Below, in pieces: positions 8,581 through 17,870 of a stretch of 64,000 nucleotides of DNA. Within the stretch, counting starts at the first letter, position 1; each line of letters begins with the position of its first letter. This DNA is from Actinomadura sp. DC4 (GTDB lineage: Bacteria > Actinomycetota > Actinomycetes > Streptosporangiales > Streptosporangiaceae), in assembly GCF_030406325.1 (NCBI RefSeq), contig NZ_JAUEQY010000004.1, positions 62,001-126,000 on the forward strand. Direction: 5' to 3'. Under the pieces are notes generated by a model. It was not told the DNA's origin, made no database searches, and worked only from the letters and a program-made list of their open reading frames with translations. The position numbers and the translations under genes were made by a program.

Positions 8581-9495
8581 GTGATCTCTCGTGATGACGT
8601 CGAGGCGGCCCAGGCCAGGATCGGTTCCCGGGTGCTCCGGACGCCCGTCGTACGGCTGGACGGGCTGTGGCTGAAGCTGGAGCAGCTCCAGCACACCGGT
8701 TCCTTCAAAGCGCGGGGGGCCTTCAACCGTGTCCTGGAGGCGTCCTCGCGGGGCGCCGTCCCTTCGGCGGGCGTGATCGCCGCGTCGGGAGGCAACGCGG
8801 GCCTCGCCGTCGCGTACGTGGCCCGCGAGCTGGGCGTTCCCGCGGAGGTGTACGTCCCGGAGACCGCCCCCGCGCTCAAGGTCGCCCGCCTGCGCGCGCT
8901 GGGCGCGTCCGTACGCCAGGTCGGCCGCGAGTACGCCGACGCGTACGAGGCCGCGACGAAGCGCGCCGCCGACTCCGGAGCGCTCTTCTGCCATCCGTAC
9001 GACCAGGCCGAGGTGTGCGCGGGCCAGGGGACGCTGGCCCTGGAGCTGGAGGAACAGACCGGTGGAGTCGACACGGTGCTCGTCTCGGTGGGCGGAGGAG
9101 GCCTGATGGCCGGCATCGCGGCGGCCCTGGAGGACCGGGCGCGGGTCGTGGCGGTCGAGCCGGAGAACTGCCCGTCGTTCCACGCGGCCCTGGCGGCGGG
9201 CGAACCGGTGGACGCGGAGGTGTCGGGCGTGGCCGCCGACTCTCTGGGCGCCCGCCGTGCGGGCGAGATCCCGTTCGCGGTGGCCCGCCGAACGGGCGTG
9301 CGCTCGCTGCTGGTGAGCGACGAGGATGTGGTCGAGGCCCGGCGAGCGCTGTGGGCGGACCATCACCTGGTGGTCGAACACGGCACGGCCGCGGCCTACG
9401 CCGTCCTGCTGACGGGAGCCTACGAACCCTCACCCGGCGAGCGCGTCGCCGTCATCTGCTGCGGCGCCAACACCGACCCGGCCGATCTCGCCTGA
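8581..9495 (+). CDS. PLP-dependent threonine/serine dehydratase-like enzyme
   Basis: 304 residues, fold-type II PLP enzyme. TGSFKARGA carries the Schiff-base lysine (Lys43), ASGGNAGLA binds the substrate carboxylate, and SVGGGGLMAG (about 169) is the tetraglycine loop that binds the PLP phosphate. There is no C-terminal ACT domain, so it resembles catabolic or serine-racemase-like dehydratases rather than allosteric IlvA. The likely reaction is deamination of L-Thr or L-Ser to the 2-oxo acid, or serine racemisation; the two cannot be separated here. GTG start. It stands alone between a divergent DUF5519 gene and a Uma2 gene. Confidence 0.85.
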   Translation: MISRDDVEAAQARIGSRVLRTPVVRLDGLWLKLEQLQHTGSFKARGAFNRVLEASSRGAVPSAGVIAASGGNAGLAVAYVARELGVPAEVYVPETAPALKVARLRALGASVRQVGREYADAYEAATKRAADSGALFCHPYDQAEVCAGQGTLALELEEQTGGVDTVLVSVGGGGLMAGIAAALEDRARVVAVEPENCPSFHAALAAGEPVDAEVSGVAADSLGARRAGEIPFAVARRTGVRSLLVSDEDVVEARRALWADHHLVVEHGTAAAYAVLLTGAYEPSPGERVAVICCGANTDPADLA

Positions 9496-9525
9496 CTCCG
9501 CCGGCGCGCATGGCAGGCTTGTGAC

Positions 9526-10107
9526 ATGCGTGACGCGCCGGTGGAACACCCGAGCTTCACACCTCCGGCCGGCGGACTCACCGCCGGGGACCTGGACCGG
9601 ATCCCGGGGCTACCCCGGCACACCGAGCTGATCGACGGCGCCCTGGTCTTCCGAACTCCGCAGAACGCCTTCCACACGGTCACCGTCTCCCTGCTGGTCT
9701 TCGGCATCCGCGACCATGTCCCGCCCGGCCTTCGCGTACGCCGCGAGATGACGGTCACTCTGGCGAAGCGGCAACGGCCGGAGCCTGACGTGCTCGTCGT
9801 CCGGGAGGAAGCCGTCACCGGCCTCGACCAGACCGACCACGCGGCCGCGGACGTTCTCTTGGCGGCCGAGGTGGTCTCGCCGGACTCGGCGGTTCGCGAT
9901 CGGGAGCGGAAGCCCCGGCTCTGTGCCGAGGCCGGGATACCGCACTTGTGGCGCGTGGAGAACGTCGCGGACCGTCCGGCGGTGCACGTCTATGAGCTGG
10001 ATCCGGCGACCAGGGTGTACTCGCTCACCGGTATTCATCATGACCGGTTGGAGCTCACGGTTCCGTTCGACATCGACATCGATCTCACGGAGATCGACGA
10101 ACTCTAG
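9526..10107 (+). CDS. Uma2 family (DUF820) putative endonuclease
   Basis: 193 residues with the PD-(D/E)XK-like Uma2 fold: an N-terminal LTAGDLDRIPG, IDGALVF, RREMTV, PEPDVLVV and VVSPDSAVRDRERK with AGIPHLWRVE. The conserved acidic residues (Glu in PEPD, Glu in AAEVVSPDS) and the Lys after them are present. Uma2 genes are abundant in actinomycetes and cyanobacteria; nuclease activity is predicted from structure and the biological role is unknown. It is convergent with corA, overlapping it by 4 bp. Confidence 0.85.
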   Translation: MRDAPVEHPSFTPPAGGLTAGDLDRIPGLPRHTELIDGALVFRTPQNAFHTVTVSLLVFGIRDHVPPGLRVRREMTVTLAKRQRPEPDVLVVREEAVTGLDQTDHAAADVLLAAEVVSPDSAVRDRERKPRLCAEAGIPHLWRVENVADRPAVHVYELDPATRVYSLTGIHHDRLELTVPFDIDIDLTEIDEL

Positions 10108-11084
10108 AGCCAGTCGCGTTTCTTGAAGACGGCGTACAGGGCCAGTGCGGTGCCCACCAGGATGACGACGCTGACCACGAAGCCCCAGTGCTTCTCATAG
10201 CCCGGGTACGGGACGTTCTGCCCGTAGAAGCCCGTCACCGCCGTCGGTACCGCGATCACGGCAGCCCAGCCGGTCAGTTTCTTCATCACCTGGTTCAGGT
10301 GGTTGCCCTGCAGGGCGATGCGGGTCTCCTGCAGGCTCGTCACCACGTCGCGCAGGCTCTCCGTCCACTCCGTGGCGCGCAGCACATGGTCGTAGACGTC
10401 CTGGAAGTACGGCGTCATCTCCTCCGGCACGACCTTCAGGTCGCGGCGGAGGAGTGTGTTGACGACCTCCCGCATCGGCAACACGACCCGGCGCAGCAGG
10501 GTGAGGCTCTTGCGCAGGCGGTAGGAGCGGTGCTGGGCGTCGCGGCCGGGCACCTCGTCGGCGAACAGCCGCTCCTCCAGGCCGTCGATCGCGGTGTCCA
10601 GTGACTGCACCGTGTCGAAGTGGCCGTCCACGATGAGGTCGAGCAGGCCGTGCAGGAGGTAGGACACACCGTGTTTCGCCAGGTCGGGGGATGCGTCCCA
10701 CTGCTTCACCAGCGCGTCGGTGTCGAAGTCCTCATCACCGCGTACGGTCACCAGCGCGCGTTCGGTGATGAAGGCGGAGATCTCGTGGGTGGTCAGCTGG
10801 CCGTTCTCGTCGCTCAGCTCCACGGAGTAGGCGTTGAGGAAGAGGTAGTCCTCGTAACGGTCGAGCTTCGGCCGCTCGTGGTGGCTGACCGCGTCCTCGA
10901 CCGCGAGCGGGTCCAGGCCGAACTCCTCGGTGATGACCCGCAGGCCCTCGTCGTCCGGGGCGCACAGGTCGAGCCACACGATCGTGTCGGGCTCGGCGAG
11001 ATAGTCGCTGAGCTCGGCCACCGGGAAGTTCTCCTTCTCCAGCTTTCCGGCGCGCCATACGCGGGTGCGGGCGTCTAGATCCAT
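10104..11084 (-). CDS. corA: CorA-type magnesium/divalent cation channel
   Basis: 326 residues from ATG (MDLDARTRV); a GTG 12 nt upstream is an alternative. A large cytosolic alpha/beta domain and long helices are followed by two C-terminal membrane segments and the basic end KKRDW. The loop motif after TM1 reads YGQN instead of the usual YGMN. The Asn is kept, and I believe GQN variants occur in actinobacterial CorA, so transport may persist, but selectivity is uncertain. The start overlaps the end of the mannosyltransferase gene upstream by 10 nt, suggesting co-transcription from that gene. Confidence 0.85.
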   Translation of the reverse strand: MDLDARTRVWRAGKLEKENFPVAELSDYLAEPDTIVWLDLCAPDDEGLRVITEEFGLDPLAVEDAVSHHERPKLDRYEDYLFLNAYSVELSDENGQLTTHEISAFITERALVTVRGDEDFDTDALVKQWDASPDLAKHGVSYLLHGLLDLIVDGHFDTVQSLDTAIDGLEERLFADEVPGRDAQHRSYRLRKSLTLLRRVVLPMREVVNTLLRRDLKVVPEEMTPYFQDVYDHVLRATEWTESLRDVVTSLQETRIALQGNHLNQVMKKLTGWAAVIAVPTAVTGFYGQNVPYPGYEKHWGFVVSVVILVGTALALYAVFKKRDWL

Positions 11085-12637
11085 GAGTCGAACCACATCC
11101 GCGCGTGCCAGGCGTCATAGGGAATGATCTGGCCCGCGAGCACGGGATAGAGGTAGTAGAAGTTGGCCAGCACGATGAGGACGTACGCTCCGGCGGCGGC
11201 GGCGCCGAAGACGCGTCTGGCCGGCAGCGCGTCGGCCGGGCCGACGATCATGCCGATCACCAGCACGATCGACAGGACCATGAACGGCAGCATCGGGGTG
11301 GCGTAGAACAGGAACATCGTGCGATGGTCGAAGCCGAAGTAGAACCACGGCAGCCACCCGGCCAGGAAACCGGCGAGGGTCGCGCCGGCCCGCCAGTCGC
11401 GCTGCACCAGCCACCATCCGGCCACGACGAGCAACGTGATGATCGAGACCCACCAGATGGCGGGCGTGCCGATGCCGAGGACCTCACGCGAGCACTTGCT
11501 CGCGCCGCAGCCCGACGGCTCGGTGTAGAAGAACGCGACCGGGCGTTTCAGCACCATCCAGTTCCACGGCCAGGACTGGTAGTCGTGCTTCACCGTGAGC
11601 GTCGTGTGGAAGTGCCACATCTGCTGGTGGTACTCCCACAGCCGCGGCATCGCCTGGACGAACGCGGTGATCGGGTTGCCCGAGACCTTGCCGCGCCCCC
11701 AGCCGCCCGCGTTGAAGATCCAGCCGCTCCACCACGCGAGGTAGGTGACGCCGCTCAGCACCACCATCGAGAAGAACGCCGGTATCGCGTCGAGCACGAA
11801 CCCGCCGGCGTACGGCTGGCGCACTCCGGCCGCGCGCCGCGCGCCGATGTCCCAGATGACGACCATGAGGCCGAAGGCCGCGATGTAGTAGATCCCGGTC
11901 CACTTGGTCGCGACGGCCGTTCCCAGGCAGAGCCCGGCGGCGAGGCGCCACCAGTGCATGACGAACGGGCCGAGTGCGCTGTCGTTGCCGGTCGCCTGCA
12001 CCTTGGCCGCGAGAGCGTCGCGGGTCTTGTCGCGGTCGATCACCAGGCAGGCGAACCCGGCCAGGATCCAGAACATCACGAAGATGTCCAGGATCGCGGT
12101 ACGGCTCGTCACCAGGTGCATGCCGTCGACCGCGAGCAGCAGGCCGGCGGCGGAGCCCAGCAGCGTCGAGCGGGTCATCCGCCGCGCCACCCGGGCCAGG
12201 ATCAGCACCGAGAGCGTGCCGATCAGCGCGGCGGAGAACCGCCAGCCGAAGGGGTTCATGCCGAACGTCCACTCGCCGATGGCGATCAGCCACTTGCCGG
12301 CGGGCGGGTGGGCGACGAAGCTGCCGCCGTCGGCCCAGATGTGGTAGTTCGGCGGGTGTTGGAGCAGGAGCTTGTCGGCGTCCTTGACCGTGTTGCGCTC
12401 GTACCCGAACTTCAGCAGGGCATAGGCGTCTTTGGCGTAGTAAGTCTCATCAAAGATCACGGCCCGCGGCTTGGCCACCTCGTAGAACCGCAGCACACCC
12501 GCGAACAGCGTCACGAGGAGGGGGCCGATCCACCCCATCAGTCTGCTGCCCGGAATCGCCGGCGCCAGCCACTGGCGCAACGATGGCGGGCGCTTGTCGC
12601 GCTGGGACTGGGGTGCTGCCGGTTCGAGCCCTGTCAT
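11075..12637 (-). CDS. Dolichyl-phosphate-mannose-protein mannosyltransferase (PMT family)
   Basis: 520 residues, multi-spanning GT-C enzyme that transfers mannose from polyprenyl-phosphate-mannose to Ser/Thr of exported proteins. The first luminal loop carries the family's acidic motif in VIFDETYYAKDAY, followed by further motifs around HPPAGKWLIAIGEW. Multiple hydrophobic helices run to the C-terminus. I chose the ATG at 12637 (MTGLEP); the open frame extends further upstream but without homology-like sequence and through the rsmI promoter region. Divergent from rsmI and probably co-transcribed with corA. The GT2 at 15982 could supply the lipid-linked mannose; that link is inference. Confidence 0.9.
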   Translation of the reverse strand: MTGLEPAAPQSQRDKRPPSLRQWLAPAIPGSRLMGWIGPLLVTLFAGVLRFYEVAKPRAVIFDETYYAKDAYALLKFGYERNTVKDADKLLLQHPPNYHIWADGGSFVAHPPAGKWLIAIGEWTFGMNPFGWRFSAALIGTLSVLILARVARRMTRSTLLGSAAGLLLAVDGMHLVTSRTAILDIFVMFWILAGFACLVIDRDKTRDALAAKVQATGNDSALGPFVMHWWRLAAGLCLGTAVATKWTGIYYIAAFGLMVVIWDIGARRAAGVRQPYAGGFVLDAIPAFFSMVVLSGVTYLAWWSGWIFNAGGWGRGKVSGNPITAFVQAMPRLWEYHQQMWHFHTTLTVKHDYQSWPWNWMVLKRPVAFFYTEPSGCGASKCSREVLGIGTPAIWWVSIITLLVVAGWWLVQRDWRAGATLAGFLAGWLPWFYFGFDHRTMFLFYATPMLPFMVLSIVLVIGMIVGPADALPARRVFGAAAAGAYVLIVLANFYYLYPVLAGQIIPYDAWHARMWFDSWI

Positions 12638-12750
12638 CGCCACCACCCCGACATCGTACGGGGGGAAACCGGGCCGATCGTGCACTTCGCGCCGCCTGCT
12701 CTCGCCGGACCCTCCCCGGCCGGAACCGCGGGCCTGGGACGTGGTCGAAG

Positions 12751-13608
12751 ATGGGTGGTGTGCAAACCACTGGGACGCTGACGCTGGCCGCCGCGCCGAT
12801 CGGCCGTACGGAAGACGCATCCGAACGCCTTCGCACGGCTCTCGCCGAGGCCGACATCATAGCCGCGGAGGACACGCGCCGGTTGCGCCGCCTCACCGCT
12901 GACCTGGGCGTCGACCCCGCCGCGCGGATCGTGTCCTACTACGACGCGAACGAGCGCGCACGCGCCGCCGAGCTGGTGGAACAGCTGCGGGAGGGCCGCG
13001 ACGTGCTCGTGATCACTGATGCGGGACTGCCGGGCGTCTCCGACCCCGGCTACCGCCTCGTCACCGCCGCGATCGAGGCCGAGGTGCCGGTGACGGTCCT
13101 GCCGGGCCCCTCCGCGGTCACGACCGCGCTGGTGATCTCCGGGCTGCCGAGCGACCGCTTCTGCTTCGAGGGGTTCCTGCCGCGCAAGGCGGGAGAGCGC
13201 TCGGCGCGGCTCGCCTCCCTCGCGGAGGAGCCCCGCACGATGGTGTTCTTCGAGGCGCCTCACCGGCTGACCGCCGCGCTGGAGGCGATGGCCGCCGCAC
13301 TCGGCGCGGACCGGCCGGCCGCGGTGTGCCGCGAGCTGACGAAGACGTACGAGGAGGTACGCCGCGGCCCGCTCGGCGAGCTGGCCGTGTGGTCCGCGGA
13401 CGGCGTGCGCGGTGAGATCACGGTCGTCGTCGGGGGCGCGCCGGAACGCTCGGGCGACGCGGACCTGGGTGAGCTGGCCGAGGAGGTCGAGCGCCGGGCC
13501 AAAGACGGAATACCGCGAAAGCAGGCGATCGGGGAGGTTGCACGTGAACATCGTGTCCAAAAAAGGGTGCTTTATGACGCAGTTATTGCGCGAAAAACCG
13601 CACGATGA
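12751..13608 (+). CDS. rsmI: 16S rRNA (cytidine1402-2'-O)-methyltransferase
   Basis: 285 residues. The N-terminus TGTLTLAAAPIG and the body motifs AAEDTRR, ITDAGLPGVSDPG, LPGPSAVTTALVISGLP and FEGFLPRK are diagnostic of the RsmI branch of tetrapyrrole-methylase-fold enzymes. It 2'-O-methylates C1402 in the ribosomal P-site region using SAM. The ATG at 12751 gives MGGVQTTGTL; a GTG three codons on is nearly as good. The C-terminal segment with IPRKQAIGEVAREH is the usual extra domain. Divergent from the PMT gene with 113 bp between starts. Confidence 0.93.
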   Translation: MGGVQTTGTLTLAAAPIGRTEDASERLRTALAEADIIAAEDTRRLRRLTADLGVDPAARIVSYYDANERARAAELVEQLREGRDVLVITDAGLPGVSDPGYRLVTAAIEAEVPVTVLPGPSAVTTALVISGLPSDRFCFEGFLPRKAGERSARLASLAEEPRTMVFFEAPHRLTAALEAMAAALGADRPAAVCRELTKTYEEVRRGPLGELAVWSADGVRGEITVVVGGAPERSGDADLGELAEEVERRAKDGIPRKQAIGEVAREHRVQKRVLYDAVIARKTAR

Positions 13609-13714
13609 CCATTATTTGACTTAATCTTTACGCAGCTCAGAGGGCTACAAGTGGCGTCAAATGGAGGAAACTCAAGGGCGGGACGTAATCCGGCTCGCCC
13701 GGGGGTGACAGGTT

Positions 13715-14014
13715 ATGCACGAATCCATGATCTCGAATGAGACGTGGAAGTACGAGTGCCTCGGCTGCCTGCACGAATGGCAGGAGGAGTTCGAGGTCGG
13801 CCGTTCCTCCGACGGCCACGGCGGGGCGGTCGTTCTCTACAGCCGCCTCGGCCAGCGCTGCATCTCACCGTGGGCGGAGCTGTTCTGCCCATCGTGCGGC
13901 GGGTACGACGTCAAGATCCTCCCGACCGGCTGGGCCGAGGCGCGGCCGCTCCCGCGGCAGCGCTACGCCGAACTGGAGATGATCTTCCGGCTCCGCCGGC
14001 TCCACGCGTACTGA
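13715..14014 (+). CDS. Small zinc-ribbon-like protein, unknown function
   Basis: 99 residues, cytosolic. Two Cys pairs, CLGC (with a following HEW) and CPSC, are about 40 residues apart and could bind zinc as a split ribbon. The tail is Arg/Leu-rich (MIFRLRRLHAY). The purine-rich GGGGGTGACAGG precedes the ATG; a second ATG four codons on is possible. I recognise no named family. It is flanked by rsmI (same strand, 106 bp away) and a convergent GT-C gene. The codon usage looks native. Confidence 0.65.
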   Translation: MHESMISNETWKYECLGCLHEWQEEFEVGRSSDGHGGAVVLYSRLGQRCISPWAELFCPSCGGYDVKILPTGWAEARPLPRQRYAELEMIFRLRRLHAY

Positions 14015-14031
14015 GCCGAAGCCGTCCGCGG

Positions 14032-15732
14032 TCACGCGGTCACCGTGTCCTTCGCGGACGGCTCGTCCGTCGGCTTCTTCTCCGGTTCGCCGCCGGGGGC
14101 GGTCTCGCCGGAGCGGCGCCACCGCAGCATCCGCCCGAGCCGCTCGCGCGGCTCCCGGGTGAAGGTGATGGCCGCGGCGACACAGGCCAGCGGCACGGTC
14201 GGCAGGACGTACCGGTAGTCGAACTCGGCCGTCGCCGGCGGCACCAGCAGCAGGCCCGTCGCGGTGATCCAGGGCAGGAACGACTCGCCGCCCCAGCGCC
14301 GCCACATCGGGACCATCCCGGCGAGGCCGATGATGAGGATCCCGCCGAGCACCGTGCCGGGCAGGTGGACGCCCTGCTGGTAGGTGCGGATCGTCGACGC
14401 GTACGGGTCGATGATGCGGGTGCGCGCGTTGCCGTCCTCGTAGGCGTGCGCCTCGGAGGAGGCCGTACGGTCGCGGCTCATCCGCCAGCTCGGCAGCGCC
14501 GCCGACTTTTTCCCGAACTGGTACATCTGGTACGTCGCCTTGTCGGGGAAGACCGTGCGGTGCCAGCGGAACGTGTAGAAGAAGTCCTTCGCGACGACGC
14601 GGGCGTAGTCGAGCGGCTGGGCCAGGATCGCCCGCTTGGCGAAGTCGCCCGCGAGCTGGTTCTGGTAGTCGGTGAACCGCTGGGCCGGGATGCGGTGGAA
14701 CGGCGAGTTGCGGTCCCAGATCGCGTCCTGGGAGAAGGTCAGCGGAGTGTGGGAGGTCTTGCTGTCCTTGCAGAGGGGGTACTCCGAGACCGGCGGCTTC
14801 ATCTTGTTGCAGTCGGCGAACTCGGTGACCCGCGCGTAGAGGAAGACGCCGCTGCTCGTGGTCATGCCCGGCTTGCCGTACCAGGACCAGAACCAGCCGG
14901 CGTACGCGCCGATCGGCAGGGCGCACAGCGCGATCGTGGCGACGAGGACGCGCCAGTTGAACCGCCGGATCAACAGGTAGACGACGATCGCGATCAGTAC
15001 CGGCTCGCCGACCGTACGGGTCAGCGTGGCGATCCCGAGAAGCAGCCCGACGACGCCACCGATCTTCCAGGTCAGCGCCTTGCCGTGCCACAGCAGGATG
15101 GTGACCACCGACACGAGCAGGAACTCGAACGTGATGTCGGACAGGATCAGGTGCTCGAGCTGGATCTGGTACGCGTCGTACAGCAGCGGCACCGTCGCCA
15201 GCGCCGCCCCCCAGCCGGGCAGCCCGAACCTCTTGCGCAGCAGCGCGTAGATCATCACCGCGCCGGCCAGCCCCATCAAATGCTGCAGGCCGGCCACCAG
15301 GGCGAAACTGTGGAAGGGCTTGAGGATCCACAGGAAGAAGGAGTAGCCGTCCGGCCGGATCGGATGCGGGTACGGCGACATCGCGACGTGGAGATAGTCG
15401 AACGAGTCGTTGAACCACGACGCCGGGCGGTAACCCAGCATGGCGAGCATTCGCAGCAGCGTGCCGCCGGCGAGCACGGCGGTGAACGTCTTGTGCCGGC
15501 GGACGAGCGCGACGAGACCCGTGACCAGGCCGGTCAGAGACGCGGCGAGGGATCCGAACGAAACGGAATCGAATGAGGGGAGCGAGATCCGGTGGGCGCG
15601 CGAGGCGTCCTTCTCGGCCGGTGCGTTCTCTTCTTCGGCCGGTGTTTCTTCGGTCGCGGGCTCAACCCTTGTGACCTGCGATTTCTCCTCGGCGGACGGG
15701 TCGGGAGGCACCGGCGACGGCGCCCCCGTCAC
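14032..15732 (-). CDS. Multi-spanning membrane protein, probable GT-C glycosyltransferase
   Basis: About 566 residues from a GTG start (VTGAPSPVPP); in-frame starts further upstream to 15870 are possible. A Glu/Pro-rich cytosolic N-terminus of about 75 residues precedes 10 or more membrane helices. The first large extracytoplasmic loop has the acidic WFNDSFDYL and then IRPDGYSFFLW, the sort of loop-1 acidic motif used by GT-C enzymes that take polyprenyl-phosphate sugars. The C-terminal tail is charged. It is divergent from a DPM1-like GT2 (15982), which could make its lipid-sugar donor. No specific family name is assigned; start uncertain. Confidence 0.72.
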   Translation of the reverse strand: MTGAPSPVPPDPSAEEKSQVTRVEPATEETPAEEENAPAEKDASRAHRISLPSFDSVSFGSLAASLTGLVTGLVALVRRHKTFTAVLAGGTLLRMLAMLGYRPASWFNDSFDYLHVAMSPYPHPIRPDGYSFFLWILKPFHSFALVAGLQHLMGLAGAVMIYALLRKRFGLPGWGAALATVPLLYDAYQIQLEHLILSDITFEFLLVSVVTILLWHGKALTWKIGGVVGLLLGIATLTRTVGEPVLIAIVVYLLIRRFNWRVLVATIALCALPIGAYAGWFWSWYGKPGMTTSSGVFLYARVTEFADCNKMKPPVSEYPLCKDSKTSHTPLTFSQDAIWDRNSPFHRIPAQRFTDYQNQLAGDFAKRAILAQPLDYARVVAKDFFYTFRWHRTVFPDKATYQMYQFGKKSAALPSWRMSRDRTASSEAHAYEDGNARTRIIDPYASTIRTYQQGVHLPGTVLGGILIIGLAGMVPMWRRWGGESFLPWITATGLLLVPPATAEFDYRYVLPTVPLACVAAAITFTREPRERLGRMLRWRRSGETAPGGEPEKKPTDEPSAKDTVTA

Positions 15733-15981
15733 GGCGGATTCGCCGCCCTGTTCTCCCGCGCTAGTCAAGTCCGACCGACCTCTCTGGACAGCACAGCCCT
15801 TATCCTGTATCCCCAGCCTGCCGTCACCCGAGTGCTCCATGTGGAGCCAAAGGTTGCGGCTTTGCAACACGTAGTCGCTCGTCGGCGGGCATCATGGGTA
15901 ACACACGCCACTTGTCGGAACAATGACGAGGTTAGTCGAAACCCCCAAAGCTCGTGGCAGAGGGGTAATGGAGGACACGAC

Positions 15982-17283
15982 GTGGAACTCTCCGTGGTCA
16001 TGCCTTGCCTTAACGAGGCGGAGACCGTAGAGACCTGTGTGCGGAAGGCCCTCGGTTCCTTCGCTGAGCACGGCATCGACGGTGAGGTCATCATCGCCGA
16101 CAACGGCAGCACCGACGGCAGTCAGCAGCTCGCCCGCGAGGCAGGTGCCCGCGTCGTGCCGGTGACCGACAAGGGTTACGGCAACGCCCTCATGGGCGGC
16201 ATCCGTGCGGCTCGCGGCACGTATGTCGTGATGGGCGACGCCGACGACTCCTATGACTTCACCTCTCTGATGCCGTTCCTCACCGAGCTGCGGGACGGCG
16301 CCGACCTGGTCATGGGCAACCGGTTCAAGGGCGGTATCGCGGACGGCGCCATGCCGCCGCTGCACCGCTACCTCGGCAACCCGGTCCTCAGTTTCGTCGG
16401 CCGGCTGTTCTTTCGCAGCAAGATCGGTGACTTTCACTGCGGGCTGCGCGGATTCCGCCGCGAGTCGATCCTGCGGCTCGGGCTGCAGACCGGCGGCATG
16501 GAGTTCGCCAGCGAGATGGTCGTCCGCTGCACGCTCGCCAAGTACGACGTGCGCGAGGTCCCGACGACGCTGTCCCCGGACGGCCGCACCCGCGCCCCGC
16601 ACCTCAGCACGTGGCGCGACGGCTGGCGCCATCTGCGGTTCCTCATGCTCTACAGCCCGCGCTGGCTGTTCCTGATCCCCGGTCTGCTCCTCATGACCCT
16701 CGGCCTGGTCGGCAGCGTCGCGCTGTCCGCCGGCCCGATCCACGTCGGCGACATCGCCTTCGACGTCGACACCCTCGTCGGCACCTCGGCCATGCTGGTG
16801 ATCGGCTTCCAGGCCGTGCTGTTCGCGCTGCTGACCAAGGTCTACGCGATGGAGGAGGGCTTCCTCCCGCACGACCGGCGTGTGCAGCGCATCGTCGACT
16901 CCTGGAGCCTCGAACGCGGCCTCGTCGTCGGCGGCCTGCTCGCCCTCGCCGGCCTCGTCGGCCTGGTGGCCTCGCTGGTCCACTGGCAAGGTCACAGCTT
17001 CGGCGAGCTCGACCCGCGCGACTCGCTCCGCATCGTGATGCCGGCCGCGACCGCGCTGATCATGAGCTTCCAGATGATCTTCGCGTCGCTGTTCGTCAGC
17101 ATCCTCGCCATCCGCCGCCGCTCCCACCCGCCGGTCATGGACCCGGCCGAGGAGGCCGCGGACGTGGTGGACGCCGCCGTCGTACGGGTGGCGGGCGAGA
17201 CCAAGACGCTCAAGCTGAAGGTCGACGCCGACCTGAAGGCGGACGCGGACGAGGAGAGCAAGGACCCCGCAGAGACCGCCTGA
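15982..17283 (+). CDS. Polyprenyl-phosphate glycosyltransferase, GT2 (DPM1/DesK-type with membrane tail)
   Basis: 433 residues. The GT2 domain (1 to about 225) has MPCLNEAETV, IADNGSTDGS, the metal-binding MGDADDSYD and QTGGMEFASEMV. Four or more membrane helices follow (about 230-385), then an acidic/Lys tail. The layout matches enzymes that load a sugar from a nucleotide onto undecaprenyl phosphate for use by GT-C transferases. The GTG start is fixed by GGAGG 7 nt upstream. A 15-bp terminator hairpin follows directly. It is divergent from the membrane GT at 14032-15732, a likely functional partner. Confidence 0.88.
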   Translation: MELSVVMPCLNEAETVETCVRKALGSFAEHGIDGEVIIADNGSTDGSQQLAREAGARVVPVTDKGYGNALMGGIRAARGTYVVMGDADDSYDFTSLMPFLTELRDGADLVMGNRFKGGIADGAMPPLHRYLGNPVLSFVGRLFFRSKIGDFHCGLRGFRRESILRLGLQTGGMEFASEMVVRCTLAKYDVREVPTTLSPDGRTRAPHLSTWRDGWRHLRFLMLYSPRWLFLIPGLLLMTLGLVGSVALSAGPIHVGDIAFDVDTLVGTSAMLVIGFQAVLFALLTKVYAMEEGFLPHDRRVQRIVDSWSLERGLVVGGLLALAGLVGLVASLVHWQGHSFGELDPRDSLRIVMPAATALIMSFQMIFASLFVSILAIRRRSHPPVMDPAEEAADVVDAAVVRVAGETKTLKLKVDADLKADADEESKDPAETA

Positions 17284-17293
17284 CGATCGTTTC

Positions 17294-17327
17294 GAAGAGG
17301 GCCCCGGCACACGCCGGGGCCCTCTTC
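17294..17327 (+). terminator. Strong 15-bp terminator hairpin
   Basis: A perfect 15-bp stem (GAAGAGGGCCCCGGC and its complement) with an ACAC loop starts 10 bp after the GT2 stop. No other gene overlaps it. Confidence 0.85.
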
Positions 17328-17409
17328 GCGTTCGTGGCGCCACGGTGTAAGCGGCGGCCCCGCCGGAGGGACTACTCCGTGTCGACCCCCGAACGGAGAG
17401 GACGCGTGC

Positions 17410-17817
17410 GTGAGCGATCCCGCCGAACGATTCACCGCCCTGTACGACCGCCACTACAGGAGTGTGCTCGGCTACGCGTTGCTGCGGGCCGAGCAGGACG
17501 TCGCGGAGGACGTGGTGAGCGAGGTGTTCCTGGTCGCCTGGCGGCGACTGGACGACCTGCCCGACCCGTCGCTGCCATGGCTTCTCGGCGTCGCGCGCAA
17601 CCTGCTGTACAAGCAGTACGACTCCGGCCGCCGGCGACAGGTGCTCGCCGACCGGATCACGGCGGCCACCAGCAGGGCCGACCTGGCCGACCTGGACGTG
17701 GCCGAGCACGTCGTCGAGCGCGAAGCCGTGAAGGCGGCGCTTTCCGCGCTGAATGAGAAGGACGTCGAGGCCATCGTGCTGGCGACCTGGTACGGCCTGT
17801 CCCCCGGCGAGGCCGGG
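17410..17817 (+). pseudogene. ECF sigma factor truncated by internal deletion
   Basis: From a GTG with good GGAGAGG upstream, the frame encodes sigma region 2 (ERFTALYDRHYRSVLGYALL, EDVVSEVFLVAWRRLDDLP) and the start of region 4 (LNEKDVEAIVLATWYGLSPGEAG). At about 17814 the homology stops: the expected helix-turn-helix is missing and the frame runs on through unrelated low-complexity residues to a stop at 18501. At the same place, in another frame, CU044_5270-type sequence begins. The plain reading is a deletion that removed the end of the sigma gene and the beginning of its downstream partner. Without region 4.2 it should not recognise a -35 element, so it is probably non-functional. Confidence 0.7.
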
Positions 17818-17870
17818 CGCGGCGCCGGATCACCGACCTCACCCGCATCACGACCGCCGCGCGCGAACCT

